DNA from: Hungatella sp.
GTDB taxonomy: Bacteria; Bacillota; Clostridia; Lachnospirales; Lachnospiraceae
DNA: 64,000 nt
Reading direction: 5' to 3'
Assembly (NCBI GenBank): GCA_022792815.1
Contig: JAAWBS010000051.1
Location: 62,001-126,000, forward strand
The translations under genes were made by a program, and so were the position numbers. The stretch's first letter is position 1, and every line of letters begins with the position of its first letter. The notes under the pieces were generated by a model that ran no database searches, was not told where the DNA came from, and worked only from the letters and a program-made list of their open reading frames with translations. Shown here in pieces: positions 18,121 through 25,792 of the stretch.

Positions 18121-19017
18121 TTATCCCCACTTCTCCATCACCAGCTCTCTGGCATACTGTTTCATACAGTTGTCCTTTAAGTCTTTCGGTGTCAGCTTTT
18201 TTTCAATCCCTGCCAGCCTCCTGTATTTGTCAAAGATTCGAATAAACATCTCCATGGACAATGGTTTCCCCAACTTGGATAAAATGAGACGATCCTGGTA
18301 CTCTCCTGCCTTTTGAAAGGATTTTCTCTCCTCCAGCCACATCCCCATCTTCTTTTGAAGTTCCTGGGAGAAAAGACGAATGGTAAGGTCTTTTCCTCGC
18401 TTTCTCCGGATCATGACAGTTCCTTCTTCCCGGTCATAGTCCTGGATCTCCAGCCTCAGAAGCTCGCTGATCTCGATCCTGTGATAAAAGAGAAGTTCCA
18501 TCATCACCATGTCCCTCAGGCAGATACGCCTGCGGAAATCATTGTCCAGCCCTTCGTACTCCCGCCTCATGGCTTCGAAAAACCCATCGGCCTCTCTTCT
18601 TGAGAGCAGATTTTGTGACGGCTCTGTCTTCTTCTCAGCCAGCCCCTCTATAGGCCTCAATGAGCGGCAGCCAGAGATCACCCCCTGCTTGACCAGGTAG
18701 GAGAGATAATATCCAAGGACTTTGTTCGTTCGGTAAATGGTGGAAACGCTTAAGTTTCTTTCTCTGTTCAGGTAATTCAGATAAGCCTCCATCCAGTCTT
18801 CCCAGCTGTTCATAACCTCGACAGAAGCCTGCTTCGCCCTGGCGGCGCTTCTCTCAGTCCCTCTCTGTTCCATACTCTTTTGCTCTGCCCAGGTATAAAA
18901 ATGCTCTAAATCCAGGCGGTATGCTTTCTCTGTACGCCGGTCCAGACCGTGACCTGCCGCACGGCTTCGTATAAAACCGTCTATTAAACTTCTCGAATCC
19001 AAATCATGTTCCGGCAA
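18121..19017 (-). CDS. Tyrosine-recombinase-fold protein lacking catalytic residues, first gene of the polysaccharide operon
   Basis: 298 residues from a TTG at 19017 with AGGAGG 8 nt upstream. Residues 1-125 are a SAM-like core-binding domain and 140-298 resemble the catalytic domain of phage integrases. The active site is not conserved: box I reads HRIEISELLRLEI, with E182 where the first Arg belongs; box II reads LTPKDLKDN, with Lys at the His and Arg positions (278, 281); and the chain ends before the Tyr-bearing helix. It therefore should bind DNA but not recombine it. At the head of the capsule operon a regulatory role is likely, perhaps through the leader repeats at 19036-19137. No other mobile-element gene is nearby. 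Confidence 0.75.
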   Translation of the reverse strand: MPEHDLDSRSLIDGFIRSRAAGHGLDRRTEKAYRLDLEHFYTWAEQKSMEQRGTERSAARAKQASVEVMNSWEDWMEAYLNYLNRERNLSVSTIYRTNKVLGYYLSYLVKQGVISGCRSLRPIEGLAEKKTEPSQNLLSRREADGFFEAMRREYEGLDNDFRRRICLRDMVMMELLFYHRIEISELLRLEIQDYDREEGTVMIRRKRGKDLTIRLFSQELQKKMGMWLEERKSFQKAGEYQDRLILSKLGKPLSMEMFIRIFDKYRRLAGIEKKLTPKDLKDNCMKQYARELVMEKWG

Positions 19018-19252
19018 TCTATTTACCTCCTGATAATTTTTATTATTTTAAGATAATTGCAGAGACATATGATGTGGATTTCGTCCACATCTCGTTTCAC
19101 TTTTCTTCTAATTATTTTTATTATTTGAAGTTAATTGTTTGTAAACAATATGCCATGGAGGCATACGGATCCCTATCCTCTCATGACATCAGGCCTTGTC
19201 AGCTGTACCAAAAACTACACTTTTTGGCCAATCTGATCTTCTATAAGAAACG
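19018..19252 (-). promoter_or_regulatory. Structured 5' leader of the polysaccharide operon
   Basis: About 235 nt separate the predicted transcript start from the first gene. Besides the direct repeats, the leader holds a perfect hairpin GATGTGGA-TTTCG-TCCACATC (19071-19091), ATTGTTT-GT-AAACAAT (19134-19149) and TATGCC-ATGGA-GGCATA (19149-19165). None has a T-run, so these are candidates for protein binding or antitermination rather than simple terminators. Confidence 0.45.
19036..19137. repeat. Two direct repeats in the operon leader
   Basis: ATTTTTATTATTTTAAGATA continuing to 19059, and ATTTTTATTATTTGAAGTTA continuing to 19137 (start 19114): 24 nt, 22 identical, 78 bp apart centre to centre. 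One copy is directly upstream of the ribosome site of the integrase-like gene, so its own product may bind there. Confidence 0.6.
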
Positions 19253-19369
19253 TCTATAAGATTACTATGAAATTCACAAAAAGTCAATACAAATCCATCT
19301 TTTTTGTCTGGTTTTTTTGTTCATCTTTTCCAATCCCAAATTTGAACCAAAATCTGTAGTTTTTGGCAC
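19205..19369. repeat. Inverted repeats flanking the capsule promoter (candidate invertible segment)
   Basis: GTACCAAAAACTACA at 19205-19219 and its reverse complement with one mismatch, TGTAGTTTTTGGCAC, at 19355-19369; 12 central bases are perfect. The 135 bp between them contain the promoter at 19259-19287, which now points toward the capsule genes. Confidence 0.6.
19259..19287 (-). promoter_or_regulatory. Predicted promoter of the capsule operon
   Basis: Minus strand TTGACT (19287-19282), a 17-bp spacer and TAATCT (19264-19259). A direct repeat TCTATAAG (19240-19247 and 19253-19260) spans the -10 and start region. The transcript would begin near 19252. Confidence 0.5.
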
Positions 19370-19408
19370 AAAGAGAAGCTGATATTAAGTCGTACAAGCG
19401 ACGAAAGA

Positions 19409-19437
19409 CCCCGGAGCGGCAATCTCCGGGGCCTTTT
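19409..19437. terminator. Intrinsic terminator, bidirectional
   Basis: CCCCGGAG (19409-19416), loop CGGCAAT, CTCCGGGG (19424-19431), followed by CCTTTTCTG on the plus strand and TCTTTCG on the minus strand. On the minus strand it lies about 58 nt after the small peptide gene at 19489. Confidence 0.75.
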
Positions 19438-19488
19438 CTGTTCTCTGTTTTGGAGTGGCAGGGCTTATTTCCACAGGCTAGTTACCGA

Positions 19489-19569
19489 CTATTTGTTGCT
19501 GTCTGACCATTTGATGATATAACGGAAGATTACACCGGCCATAACCGCAGCGATAAGAGAAACCTCCAA
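19489..19569 (-). CDS. Small hydrophobic peptide (possible toxin-like or holin-like microprotein)
   Basis: A 26-codon frame from TTG at 19569 (or a GTG at 19575) to TAG. It encodes LEVSLIAAVMAGVIFRYI followed by IKWSDSNK: one membrane helix and a short charged tail with KW. It is followed by the strong hairpin at 19409-19431. Short membrane peptides of this layout recur in Clostridia and some are type I toxins. No antitoxin RNA was identified and the start codon is weak, so this is tentative. Confidence 0.35.
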   Translation of the reverse strand: MEVSLIAAVMAGVIFRYIIKWSDSNK

Positions 19570-19597
19570 GCCCACACAGCGCTCGCAGACATCAGCC

Positions 19598-19626
19598 TTG
19601 CAGCTGATAACAAATTATGCTATACT
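19598..19626 (+). promoter_or_regulatory. Sigma-A promoter of the NusG-domain-II gene
   Basis: TTGCAG (19598-19603), a 17-bp spacer and TATACT (19621-19626). The start would be near 19633, giving a 36-nt leader with GAGGAG before the ATG at 19669. Confidence 0.65.
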
Positions 19627-19668
19627 CTTAGGTGCTGTATTACACATTACATGAGGAGTGAATCTGAT

Positions 19669-20028
19669 ATGATAAAAGACAAGACAGCCCTGCGCGACCT
19701 GATACTGGCAGTCAGCCTTATCCTGATCGCCGGAGGATTCTACATCGGCAATCGGATCATGAACCGAAAACCGGCAGTCATTGTGGAAGTAACCGTAGAC
19801 GGAATCATGGTGGAGGAACTGGATCTGAGCAAAGACGGTGAATTTGTCATAAAGGGCTACAATGGCGGAACCAACACCCTGATCATAGAAGATGGTGGGG
19901 CGTACATCTCCGATGCCACCTGCCCGGACAAGGTGTGTATCCACCAGGGAAAGGTGAACCGCTCCGGAGAGATGATCGTCTGCCTGCCTAACCAGATGAT
20001 CGCCAAGATCGTGGGAGAGGAAGAATAG
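19669..20028 (+). CDS. NusG domain II-containing membrane-anchored protein
   Basis: 119 residues from the ATG at 19669, which has GAGGAG at 19653-19658; an upstream ATG at 19651 overlaps that site. Residues 10-28 (LRDLILAVSLILIAGG) form an N-terminal membrane helix. The rest is the NusG-II fold (PF07009): VEVTVDGIMVEELDLSKDGE, then NTLIIEDGGAYISDATCPDKVCIHQGKV, GEMIVCLPNQMIAKI. The two Cys of CPDKVC are typical. In Clostridia such genes often lie near Rnf-like or Gx transporters, and here the Rnf operon is 2 kb away on the other strand. The function is unknown. Confidence 0.85.
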   Translation: MIKDKTALRDLILAVSLILIAGGFYIGNRIMNRKPAVIVEVTVDGIMVEELDLSKDGEFVIKGYNGGTNTLIIEDGGAYISDATCPDKVCIHQGKVNRSGEMIVCLPNQMIAKIVGEEE

Positions 20029-20091
20029 GGCGGCAACACCTTTCATTAGGCGGCCGCACTGATATCAACTCTGCATGAAAACTATGGAAAA

Positions 20092-20133
20092 GGCCCACGG
20101 AACGCTTATCCGATTCTTCCGTGAGCCGTTTTT
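20092..20133 (+). terminator. Intrinsic terminator after the NusG-II gene
   Basis: GGCCCACGGAA (20092-20102) pairs with TTCCGTGAGCC (20117-20127), then GTTTTT. It also closes the converging pseudogene at 20140. Confidence 0.75.
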
Positions 20134-20139
20134 ATGTGA

Positions 20140-21780
20140 TTATTGATCTGCCGGGAGCACTTCCACTTTGCAGCGGTGAATCTTATCCTTTTTGTTGTAA
20201 CCGATTCCCACCAACAGGATCCTTCCGGTGTATCTCGGCTCTTCTGCTGTCTTTCCCCGAAATTTCTCCGTGTACCTCCGGTCCTTGATCTGTCGAATGG
20301 CCTCATCCGGCGTGTGGTCTGCTTTCAGCTCCAGAACCATACAGTCCATGCTTCGGTCCCGCTCCGGATAAAAGATAAAGTCCACATAGCCGATCCCCGC
20401 CTTATCCTCCCTCTCCACACGATAATCATCTCTGGCGGCAAGATAGACCAGATTCACCACTGCCGACAGCTCCGTCTCGCTGTTGTAGCTCAAAAGAGGC
20501 GTTTCTGTGTCATGGGCATATTCCAAAATCTCTGCCATGGTCTCGGTATCTCCCATCTGGGTCGCCCTCACCATACGCTCCGATTCTTTTGCCAGACGAT
20601 ACACATAGCCAAGAGATTTCTCTTTCCTCAACAGCACCTCAAATTGACTCATCAGCTCACGGTTGGGGATTGACACAGACCCGTTGTCAAAGCTGAGGAA
20701 ACCATAGACCACCATAGCGGAAAAAATCTCCTCCCGCGTCTGCAGATTCATGGATGTGGCCGCATATTCCTGAACCCTGCATCTTACCCCTTCCCCCGAC
20801 ACCATCAGAGCTAAGTCTGCCCTTACATCGGCCGCATTTTTCTCGATATAATAGTAGATTTCGTCATACGGTCCTGAACTGGTCCAGTAATTTCCCAAAT
20901 TATTATTGGATAGAGCCGCCACCACGGACCTGGGATTATAGACCCTGCCTCCGCCAAACGTGTGATAGCCGTCATACCAATCCTTCAGGCCCTCTCTGGT
21001 AAGCCGGGGGAAGTCATTTCTGGCCAGATAGCGCTGAAACAGCAGATCCACCTCCTTCTCCGTAAATCCGAAGCTGTCGCTGAAACGTGCCTCATTGGTC
21101 ATGGTGTACTCCCAGAACATGTTCAGCTCCGACCCGCTGGAATATTTTGCGATGGGGAGAATCCCCGTCATATAGGCAAAGCGTACATAGGGCTTGTCTT
21201 TTAAAAGGTTTCAAAGAAAAGAAAGATATTTCTTTTTATCATTATCCGTCATAAAGTTCTGATGAAAGACATAATCCCACTCATCCAGCACAAAAACAAA
21301 CTGTTCTCCTGTCTCCACACAAATTGTAAAGAGAATACTCCACAGCGAGTCGTCCTCATCGATCTCAATCTGGGGGTATTCCTTTATCAAATCAGAGATT
21401 AGACGGTTTTCAATGGATTCTATATACTGTTCATAACCGGTACATTTTCGCGGCAATTCGTTAAAAGAAATGTGTATCACCTGACATTGATTCAGGTATT
21501 GGCGATAGATGTCTGAAGTTCTTATACTTAAAGAGCGAAACAATCGTTCTCCGTCCTGCCCTTTCATCAAAAATGCAGACAGCATATTGGCAATCACCGT
21601 CTTTCCAAACCGTCTGGGTCTGGTAATGCAGATATAATTGTTATAGTTTTCAGCCAGCAGGATAATTTCTTCCAGCACTGTGGTTTTATCCACAAAATAT
21701 GGATTTATGGCTATCTTTTCATAAGTCATATACGCTGCAGGACTATTCAGATATCTTCCCATCATTCCACCCCATTTCAC
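20140..21780 (-). pseudogene. AAA-ATPase/PD-(D/E)XK (DUF1703-type) protein, broken by one in-frame TGA
   Basis: The frame is continuous from 21780 to 20140 (about 546 codons) except for TGA at 21211-21213. The N-terminal part has the family's Walker A-like RPRRFGKTVIANML and the Walker B region FVFVLDEWDYVFH. The C-terminal part has WYDGYHTFGGGRVYNPRSVV and the nuclease-like core VDFIFYPERDRSMDCMVLELK. The paralogue at 46846 reads FLRDLLKD where this one reads FL-stop-NLLKD, so CGA (Arg) to TGA is the likely change. This family is multicopy in Clostridia and Bacteroidetes and is of unknown role. The two halves might still be translated separately. Confidence 0.8.
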
Positions 21781-21923
21781 ACCTCAAACGTTCACTCAAG
21801 CCAATCCTTTCGATATAAAGTGTAACACACCTTTTCCTTCCCATCAAGGCCAACAAAAATAACCCTCAATCCGGCGGCTTAACGTGTTATTGGCTCACAG
21901 GTCCCCTGTGAACGTAACTGCAT

Positions 21924-21958
21924 AGAACGGGCCAGGATATGCTACCCTGGCCCGTTCT
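21924..21958. terminator. Strong hairpin beyond the rnf operon
   Basis: AGAACGGGCCAGG (21924-21936) and CCTGGCCCGTTCT (21946-21958) form a perfect 13-bp stem with a 9-nt loop, about 80 nt past the rnfB stop. There is no clear T-run on either side, so it may be a processing or stability element. The rest of 21781-22036 shows no gene. Confidence 0.5.
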
Positions 21959-22036
21959 TAAATCTCGTGCTGCTGATATAAAGATGTGGGGACAAACAGC
22001 ATTTTGACCCCTATGACAGAAAAACTGCTTCCTGTC

Positions 22037-22822
22037 CTACAAAATCACCTTCACAGGACACTTAGCCGCGCACTTGCCGCAGTTCGTACACTTCTCGTAG
22101 TCGATGACCGCTACATTGTTGTCCATATGGATAGCATCGTCCCCGCACTGCTTGGTACACAGAGTACAGCCGATACAGCCGTTGTCACACTTGGCCTTCA
22201 CATCTTTGCCCTTGTCATGGGAGGAGCACTGAACCAGATGCTTGGCGTCGTAGGGCACCAGCTGGATCAGATGGTTGGGGCAGGTCTGTACGCACTTGCC
22301 GCAGGCCACACACTTCTCCTTGTCCACGACAGCCACGCCGTCCACCACATGGATGGCGTCAAAGTCACAGACCTTCACACAGGAGCCGTATCCCATACAT
22401 CCATAGGCACAGGCCTTCTCGCCGCCGCCGGGAACCACAGACACCTGGCGGCAGTCGTCTATGCCGAAATAGTTGTACTGAACTCTGGTCTTGTCGCAAG
22501 TTCCCTTACACTTTACAAAAGCAACCTTCTTGACGGCGGTGCCGCTCTCCACACCCATGATGGCGGCAATCCTGTCAGCCACATCGGCTCCGCCTACAGG
22601 ACATCCGTTTACCGGGGCCGTCCCCGCGGCGATGGCGTTGGCCAGACCGTCACAGCCGGGAAAACCGCAGCCGCCGCAGTTGTTGCCCGGCAGCTCCGCC
22701 CGGACCAAGATCTCTCTCTCGTCAACTTCTACGTTAAACTTCTCACTGGCAATTCCAAGCAGTACACCGATAATGATACCGATCGCACCGATGACGCCGG
22801 CTGCCATAAGCAAACCCATCAT
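22037..22822 (-). CDS. rnfB: Rnf complex subunit B (ferredoxin-like, multiple Fe-S clusters)
   Basis: 261 residues. The N-terminal membrane helix (MGLLMAAGVIGAIGIIIGVL) is followed by the RnfB signature NNCGGCGFPGCDGLANAI and GCPVGG (the 4Fe-4S entry domain, about residues 48-78), then further Cys groups, including CVACGKCVQTCPNHLI, CIGCTLCTKQC and CTNCGKCAAKCPVKVI, for several [4Fe-4S] clusters. It takes electrons from reduced ferredoxin and passes them into the membrane part of the complex, which pumps Na+ or H+ while reducing NAD+. Last gene of rnfCDGEAB, 19 nt after rnfA. Confidence 0.95.
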   Translation of the reverse strand: MMGLLMAAGVIGAIGIIIGVLLGIASEKFNVEVDEREILVRAELPGNNCGGCGFPGCDGLANAIAAGTAPVNGCPVGGADVADRIAAIMGVESGTAVKKVAFVKCKGTCDKTRVQYNYFGIDDCRQVSVVPGGGEKACAYGCMGYGSCVKVCDFDAIHVVDGVAVVDKEKCVACGKCVQTCPNHLIQLVPYDAKHLVQCSSHDKGKDVKAKCDNGCIGCTLCTKQCGDDAIHMDNNVAVIDYEKCTNCGKCAAKCPVKVIL

Positions 22823-22841
22823 ATATGCTGCCTCCTCTTCC

Positions 22842-23417
22842 TTAGATCAGTCCGGCAAATCCCATAAATGCAATGGCCATCAGACCTGATGTGATCAGGA
22901 CAATCGGGGATCCTTTAAAATTAACCGGGATATCATTGTCTTCGATGCTCTCGCGGATGCTTGCCAGAAGGATAATGGCAAGTGTAAAACCGACAGCCGT
23001 TCCCAAGCCGTTAAAAATACTGAACAGAATGCCGTATTTCTTCTGTACATTGGTCAGGGCCGCTCCCAGCACCGCACAGTTGGTAGTGATCAGAGGCAGG
23101 AATACGCCCAGGGCCTGATACAGGGAAGGCATACTTTTCTTTAAAAACATCTCCACAAACTGAACCAAAGCCGCGATCACCAGGATAAATGCGATGGTCT
23201 GCAGATAGGTAATCTTAAGAGGATCCAGGACAAATTTGTAGATCAGGCTGGTCACAAAACTGGCCAGAGTAATAACGAATATGACTGCAGCACCCATTCC
23301 GGCAGCGGTATCCGTCTTCTTGGACACGCCCAGGAAGGGGCACAGGCCCTGGAACTGGCTCAGGATAATATTGTTCACCAGAGCAGCGCCTACAACGATT
23401 AAAATCAATTCTTTCAT
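22842..23417 (-). CDS. rnfA: Rnf complex subunit A (integral membrane)
   Basis: 191 residues, six predicted membrane helices, the usual length for RnfA/NqrE. The family segment NNIILSQFQGLCPFLGVSKK lies near the N-terminus, and ITTNCAVLGAALTNV holds the conserved Cys; in RnfA/RnfE these Cys of inverted topology are thought to hold a shared intramembrane [2Fe-2S] cluster. It is paired with RnfE, encoded 15 nt upstream. Confidence 0.95.
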   Translation of the reverse strand: MKELILIVVGAALVNNIILSQFQGLCPFLGVSKKTDTAAGMGAAVIFVITLASFVTSLIYKFVLDPLKITYLQTIAFILVIAALVQFVEMFLKKSMPSLYQALGVFLPLITTNCAVLGAALTNVQKKYGILFSIFNGLGTAVGFTLAIILLASIRESIEDNDIPVNFKGSPIVLITSGLMAIAFMGFAGLI

Positions 23418-23432
23418 CTTTTACGCTCCTCC

Positions 23433-24224
23433 TTAATTGTCTTTTTTATCCAGTTTTGCGGAAAGCTCTGCCTGTGTCTGTGCCACATCTGCCTTCTTGG
23501 CGGCCAACGCATCCTCCTGAGCCTGAAGACGTCTGGTCTCCAGCTGAGCGTGATTGGCCATACAGGCGGAACCGGTGCAGTTCATGCAATTCCCGCCGCA
23601 GGCGAGGACAGAACCGGAGGCCGAACCGTTGGTGGCGGACGGCATCTTCAGCTTGTTCTGGAGAGCGGTAAGACCTGCCAGGACGAAAAATGCGCCTGGG
23701 GCCAGCCCGAAGATGGCGATCTTGTAAGCCTCCGGGATGATGGTAAACCCGAAGACAGTGCCTGCGCCCAGAAGCTCACGAAACACGGCGATGCAGGTGA
23801 GGCCCAGAGTGAAGCCCAGCCCCATGCCGATGCCGTCAAAAGCAGACTCCAGAGGGCCGTTCTTGGCCGCATAGGCCTCGGCGCGTCCCAGGATGATACA
23901 GTTTACCACGATCAGCGGGATAAAGATTCCCAAGGATTTATCCAAAAACGGGATATACGCCTTTAAGAACAGCTGAACGATGGTAACCAGAGACGCCACG
24001 ATGACGATATACGCCGGGATACGCACTCTGTCTGGAATAATCTTCCGCAAAGAGGAGATAATAAGGTTAGAAAAAATCAATACGGCAGTCGTGGTGAGAC
24101 CCATGCCCACGCCGTTGACGGCGGTGGTGGTGGTGGCCAGAGTCGGACACATGCCTAACATCAGCACGAAGGTTGGGTTCTCTTTGATAATGCCGTTATA
24201 CAAACGTTCCATACATTTATTCAT
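23433..24224 (-). CDS. rnfE: Rnf complex subunit E with cysteine-rich C-terminal extension
   Basis: 263 residues from the ATG at 24224, with GGAGGTGGG upstream. Residues 1-195 are a standard RnfE/NqrD: ENPTFVLMLGMCPTLATTT and PLIVVNCIILGRAEAYA hold the paired Cys. After the last helix comes an extension of about 65 residues, with ACGGNCMNCTGSACMANHA (five Cys) and then a charged, Ala-rich coiled-coil-like tail. Typical RnfE ends soon after the last helix, so the extension may bind a metal cluster or dock a partner. It is fourth in the operon. Confidence 0.93.
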   Translation of the reverse strand: MNKCMERLYNGIIKENPTFVLMLGMCPTLATTTTAVNGVGMGLTTTAVLIFSNLIISSLRKIIPDRVRIPAYIVIVASLVTIVQLFLKAYIPFLDKSLGIFIPLIVVNCIILGRAEAYAAKNGPLESAFDGIGMGLGFTLGLTCIAVFRELLGAGTVFGFTIIPEAYKIAIFGLAPGAFFVLAGLTALQNKLKMPSATNGSASGSVLACGGNCMNCTGSACMANHAQLETRRLQAQEDALAAKKADVAQTQAELSAKLDKKDN

Positions 24225-24236
24225 GTTTCCCACCTC

Positions 24237-24851
24237 CTACTGATTCACGCAGCTGTTCACAAAATAGAGGGCCGAGTTCACTGCTCCCGTCACTGCGTTG
24301 GATGTAATGGTAGCGCCGCTTAAGGCGTCGATCTGGTCATCGGCCGAGGCGCCGGCCTTGGTTACGTTAAAGCGCTCCACGGTCTTGTCGGCAAACTGAC
24401 CTTTCCACTCAGGAGTGTCCGCGTTCATGCCCAGACCCGCCGTCTCTCCTATGGTCAGAAACGCGATTCCCTTGACCTCGCCCTCTGTGGTGATTCCCAC
24501 GGATACGGTGATATTGCCGCCGTAGCCGTCGCCGGAAGTGGCGGTCACCACATATCCCATAGGATTTCCGGATGAGTCCACACCGGTAGCGCACTCGTCC
24601 ACCTGCACATTGCCGAAATCATCCATGCCTGCCACATCCGTGTTGGCTTTCTCCAAAGCCGCGGAATAGTCGTCCAGCTTAAAGGAATCCGCGTCCGCCA
24701 GAACCGTGCGGAAGGCATCTTCTTTCGCCGCCAGCTCCGCCGCCTCGATGGGCCCCTTTGTGATCTCGTAAGCACCGCCCAGACAAGCTCCGGCCACCAG
24801 TGTGATGGCAAACAGGATCAGGGCGTCTTTCATAAATCCACCTTTACTCAT
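24237..24851 (-). CDS. rnfG: Rnf complex subunit G (covalent FMN)
   Basis: 204 residues; the start overlaps the rnfD stop (ATGA), and a second ATG at 24833 is possible. One N-terminal helix (DALILFAITLVAGACLGG) anchors an extracellular FMN-binding domain. DALSGATITSNAVTGAV is the flavinylation motif, the Thr of SGAT-x-T being the residue esterified to FMN by ApbE. No apbE gene is in the window. The protein moves electrons between RnfD/RnfE/RnfA and RnfC. Confidence 0.95.
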   Translation of the reverse strand: MSKGGFMKDALILFAITLVAGACLGGAYEITKGPIEAAELAAKEDAFRTVLADADSFKLDDYSAALEKANTDVAGMDDFGNVQVDECATGVDSSGNPMGYVVTATSGDGYGGNITVSVGITTEGEVKGIAFLTIGETAGLGMNADTPEWKGQFADKTVERFNVTKAGASADDQIDALSGATITSNAVTGAVNSALYFVNSCVNQ

Positions 24852-25780
24852 GCCTTTTTGCCCTCCTTTCCAAACGCAACGGGAAGGGTCACCTTCTCAA
24901 TCAGCGGCACCATCAGGTTGCTGATGATGATGGCATAGGACACGCCCTCCGGTGCGCCGCCAAAGAGACGGAACAGTCCCGTGAGAACTCCCAAAAGGAT
25001 GCCGAAGACGATCTGTCCGTTGGGAGTGATAGGGCTTGTCACATAATCTGTCGCCATGAAGAAGGCGCCGAAGATCAGCCCGCCGCCGCACAGATGAGCC
25101 AGCACAAAGGCCGGGTCATGCTGCCCGAACAGGAATACAAACACCGCGAAGGAGAGCAGATACGCTGCCGGAATCCGGATGGAGATCACCTTCTTACAGA
25201 GCAGATACGCTGCGCCGATAAGCAGGGCGATCACGGACACCTCCCCGATGGTCCCGGGGATCTTTCCCACAAACATGGCCGCCACATCTACGGATCCCCC
25301 GTTTTTCATCACCGCCAGGGGAGTCGCTGTTGACACGCCGTCCAGCTTAAAGGCAGAACCGGACATATGGCCGGCAAAGGAGATCAGAAGGAAACATCTT
25401 CCCGCCAGAGCCGGATTCATAAAATTCTGTCCCAGACCGCCGTAGAGCTGCTTCACCACGATGATGGCGAAGACTCCGCCCAAGAGAGGAATCCACAGGG
25501 GGATCTCCGGCGGCATGTTAAGCCCTAAGATCATACCGGTCACCAGGGCGCTGCCGTCCATGACGGTGATGGGCAGGCCCATCAGGCTCTCGTACACATA
25601 CTCGCTGAGGACACAGCCTGCAACCGTCACCAGCAAAACACACAATGCCTTTAATCCAAAATGATATACACCATACACAGACGCAGGAATCATGGCAATG
25701 GCCACGTCCAGCATAAGATTCTGTGTCAGCACATTGCTTCTTGCATGAGGTGATGATGATACGTTCAATAATTTATTCAT
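24848..25780 (-). CDS. rnfD: Rnf complex subunit D (membrane, covalent FMN)
   Basis: 310 residues with about 8-9 membrane helices. SSSPHARSNVLTQNLMLDV is the conserved N-terminus and LDGVSTATPLAVMKNGG is the flavinylation segment, the Thr of S-T-A-T carrying FMN in NqrB/RnfD. NFMNPALAGRCFLLISFAG and MATDYVTSPITPNGQI are further family signatures. It probably forms the ion path. The gap to rnfC is 12 nt. Confidence 0.95.
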   Translation of the reverse strand: MNKLLNVSSSPHARSNVLTQNLMLDVAIAMIPASVYGVYHFGLKALCVLLVTVAGCVLSEYVYESLMGLPITVMDGSALVTGMILGLNMPPEIPLWIPLLGGVFAIIVVKQLYGGLGQNFMNPALAGRCFLLISFAGHMSGSAFKLDGVSTATPLAVMKNGGSVDVAAMFVGKIPGTIGEVSVIALLIGAAYLLCKKVISIRIPAAYLLSFAVFVFLFGQHDPAFVLAHLCGGGLIFGAFFMATDYVTSPITPNGQIVFGILLGVLTGLFRLFGGAPEGVSYAIIISNLMVPLIEKVTLPVAFGKEGKKA

Positions 25781-25792
25781 GTTTCACCCCTC

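Noticed and set aside
18121-19017. Active integrase marking an integrated mobile element
   Set aside because: Catalytic residues are missing, and no att-like duplication, excisionase, relaxase or phage gene lies nearby.
21211-21213. TGA as a selenocysteine codon
   Set aside because: The paralogue has Arg at this point, the position is not a redox site, and no selenocysteine element was seen after the codon.
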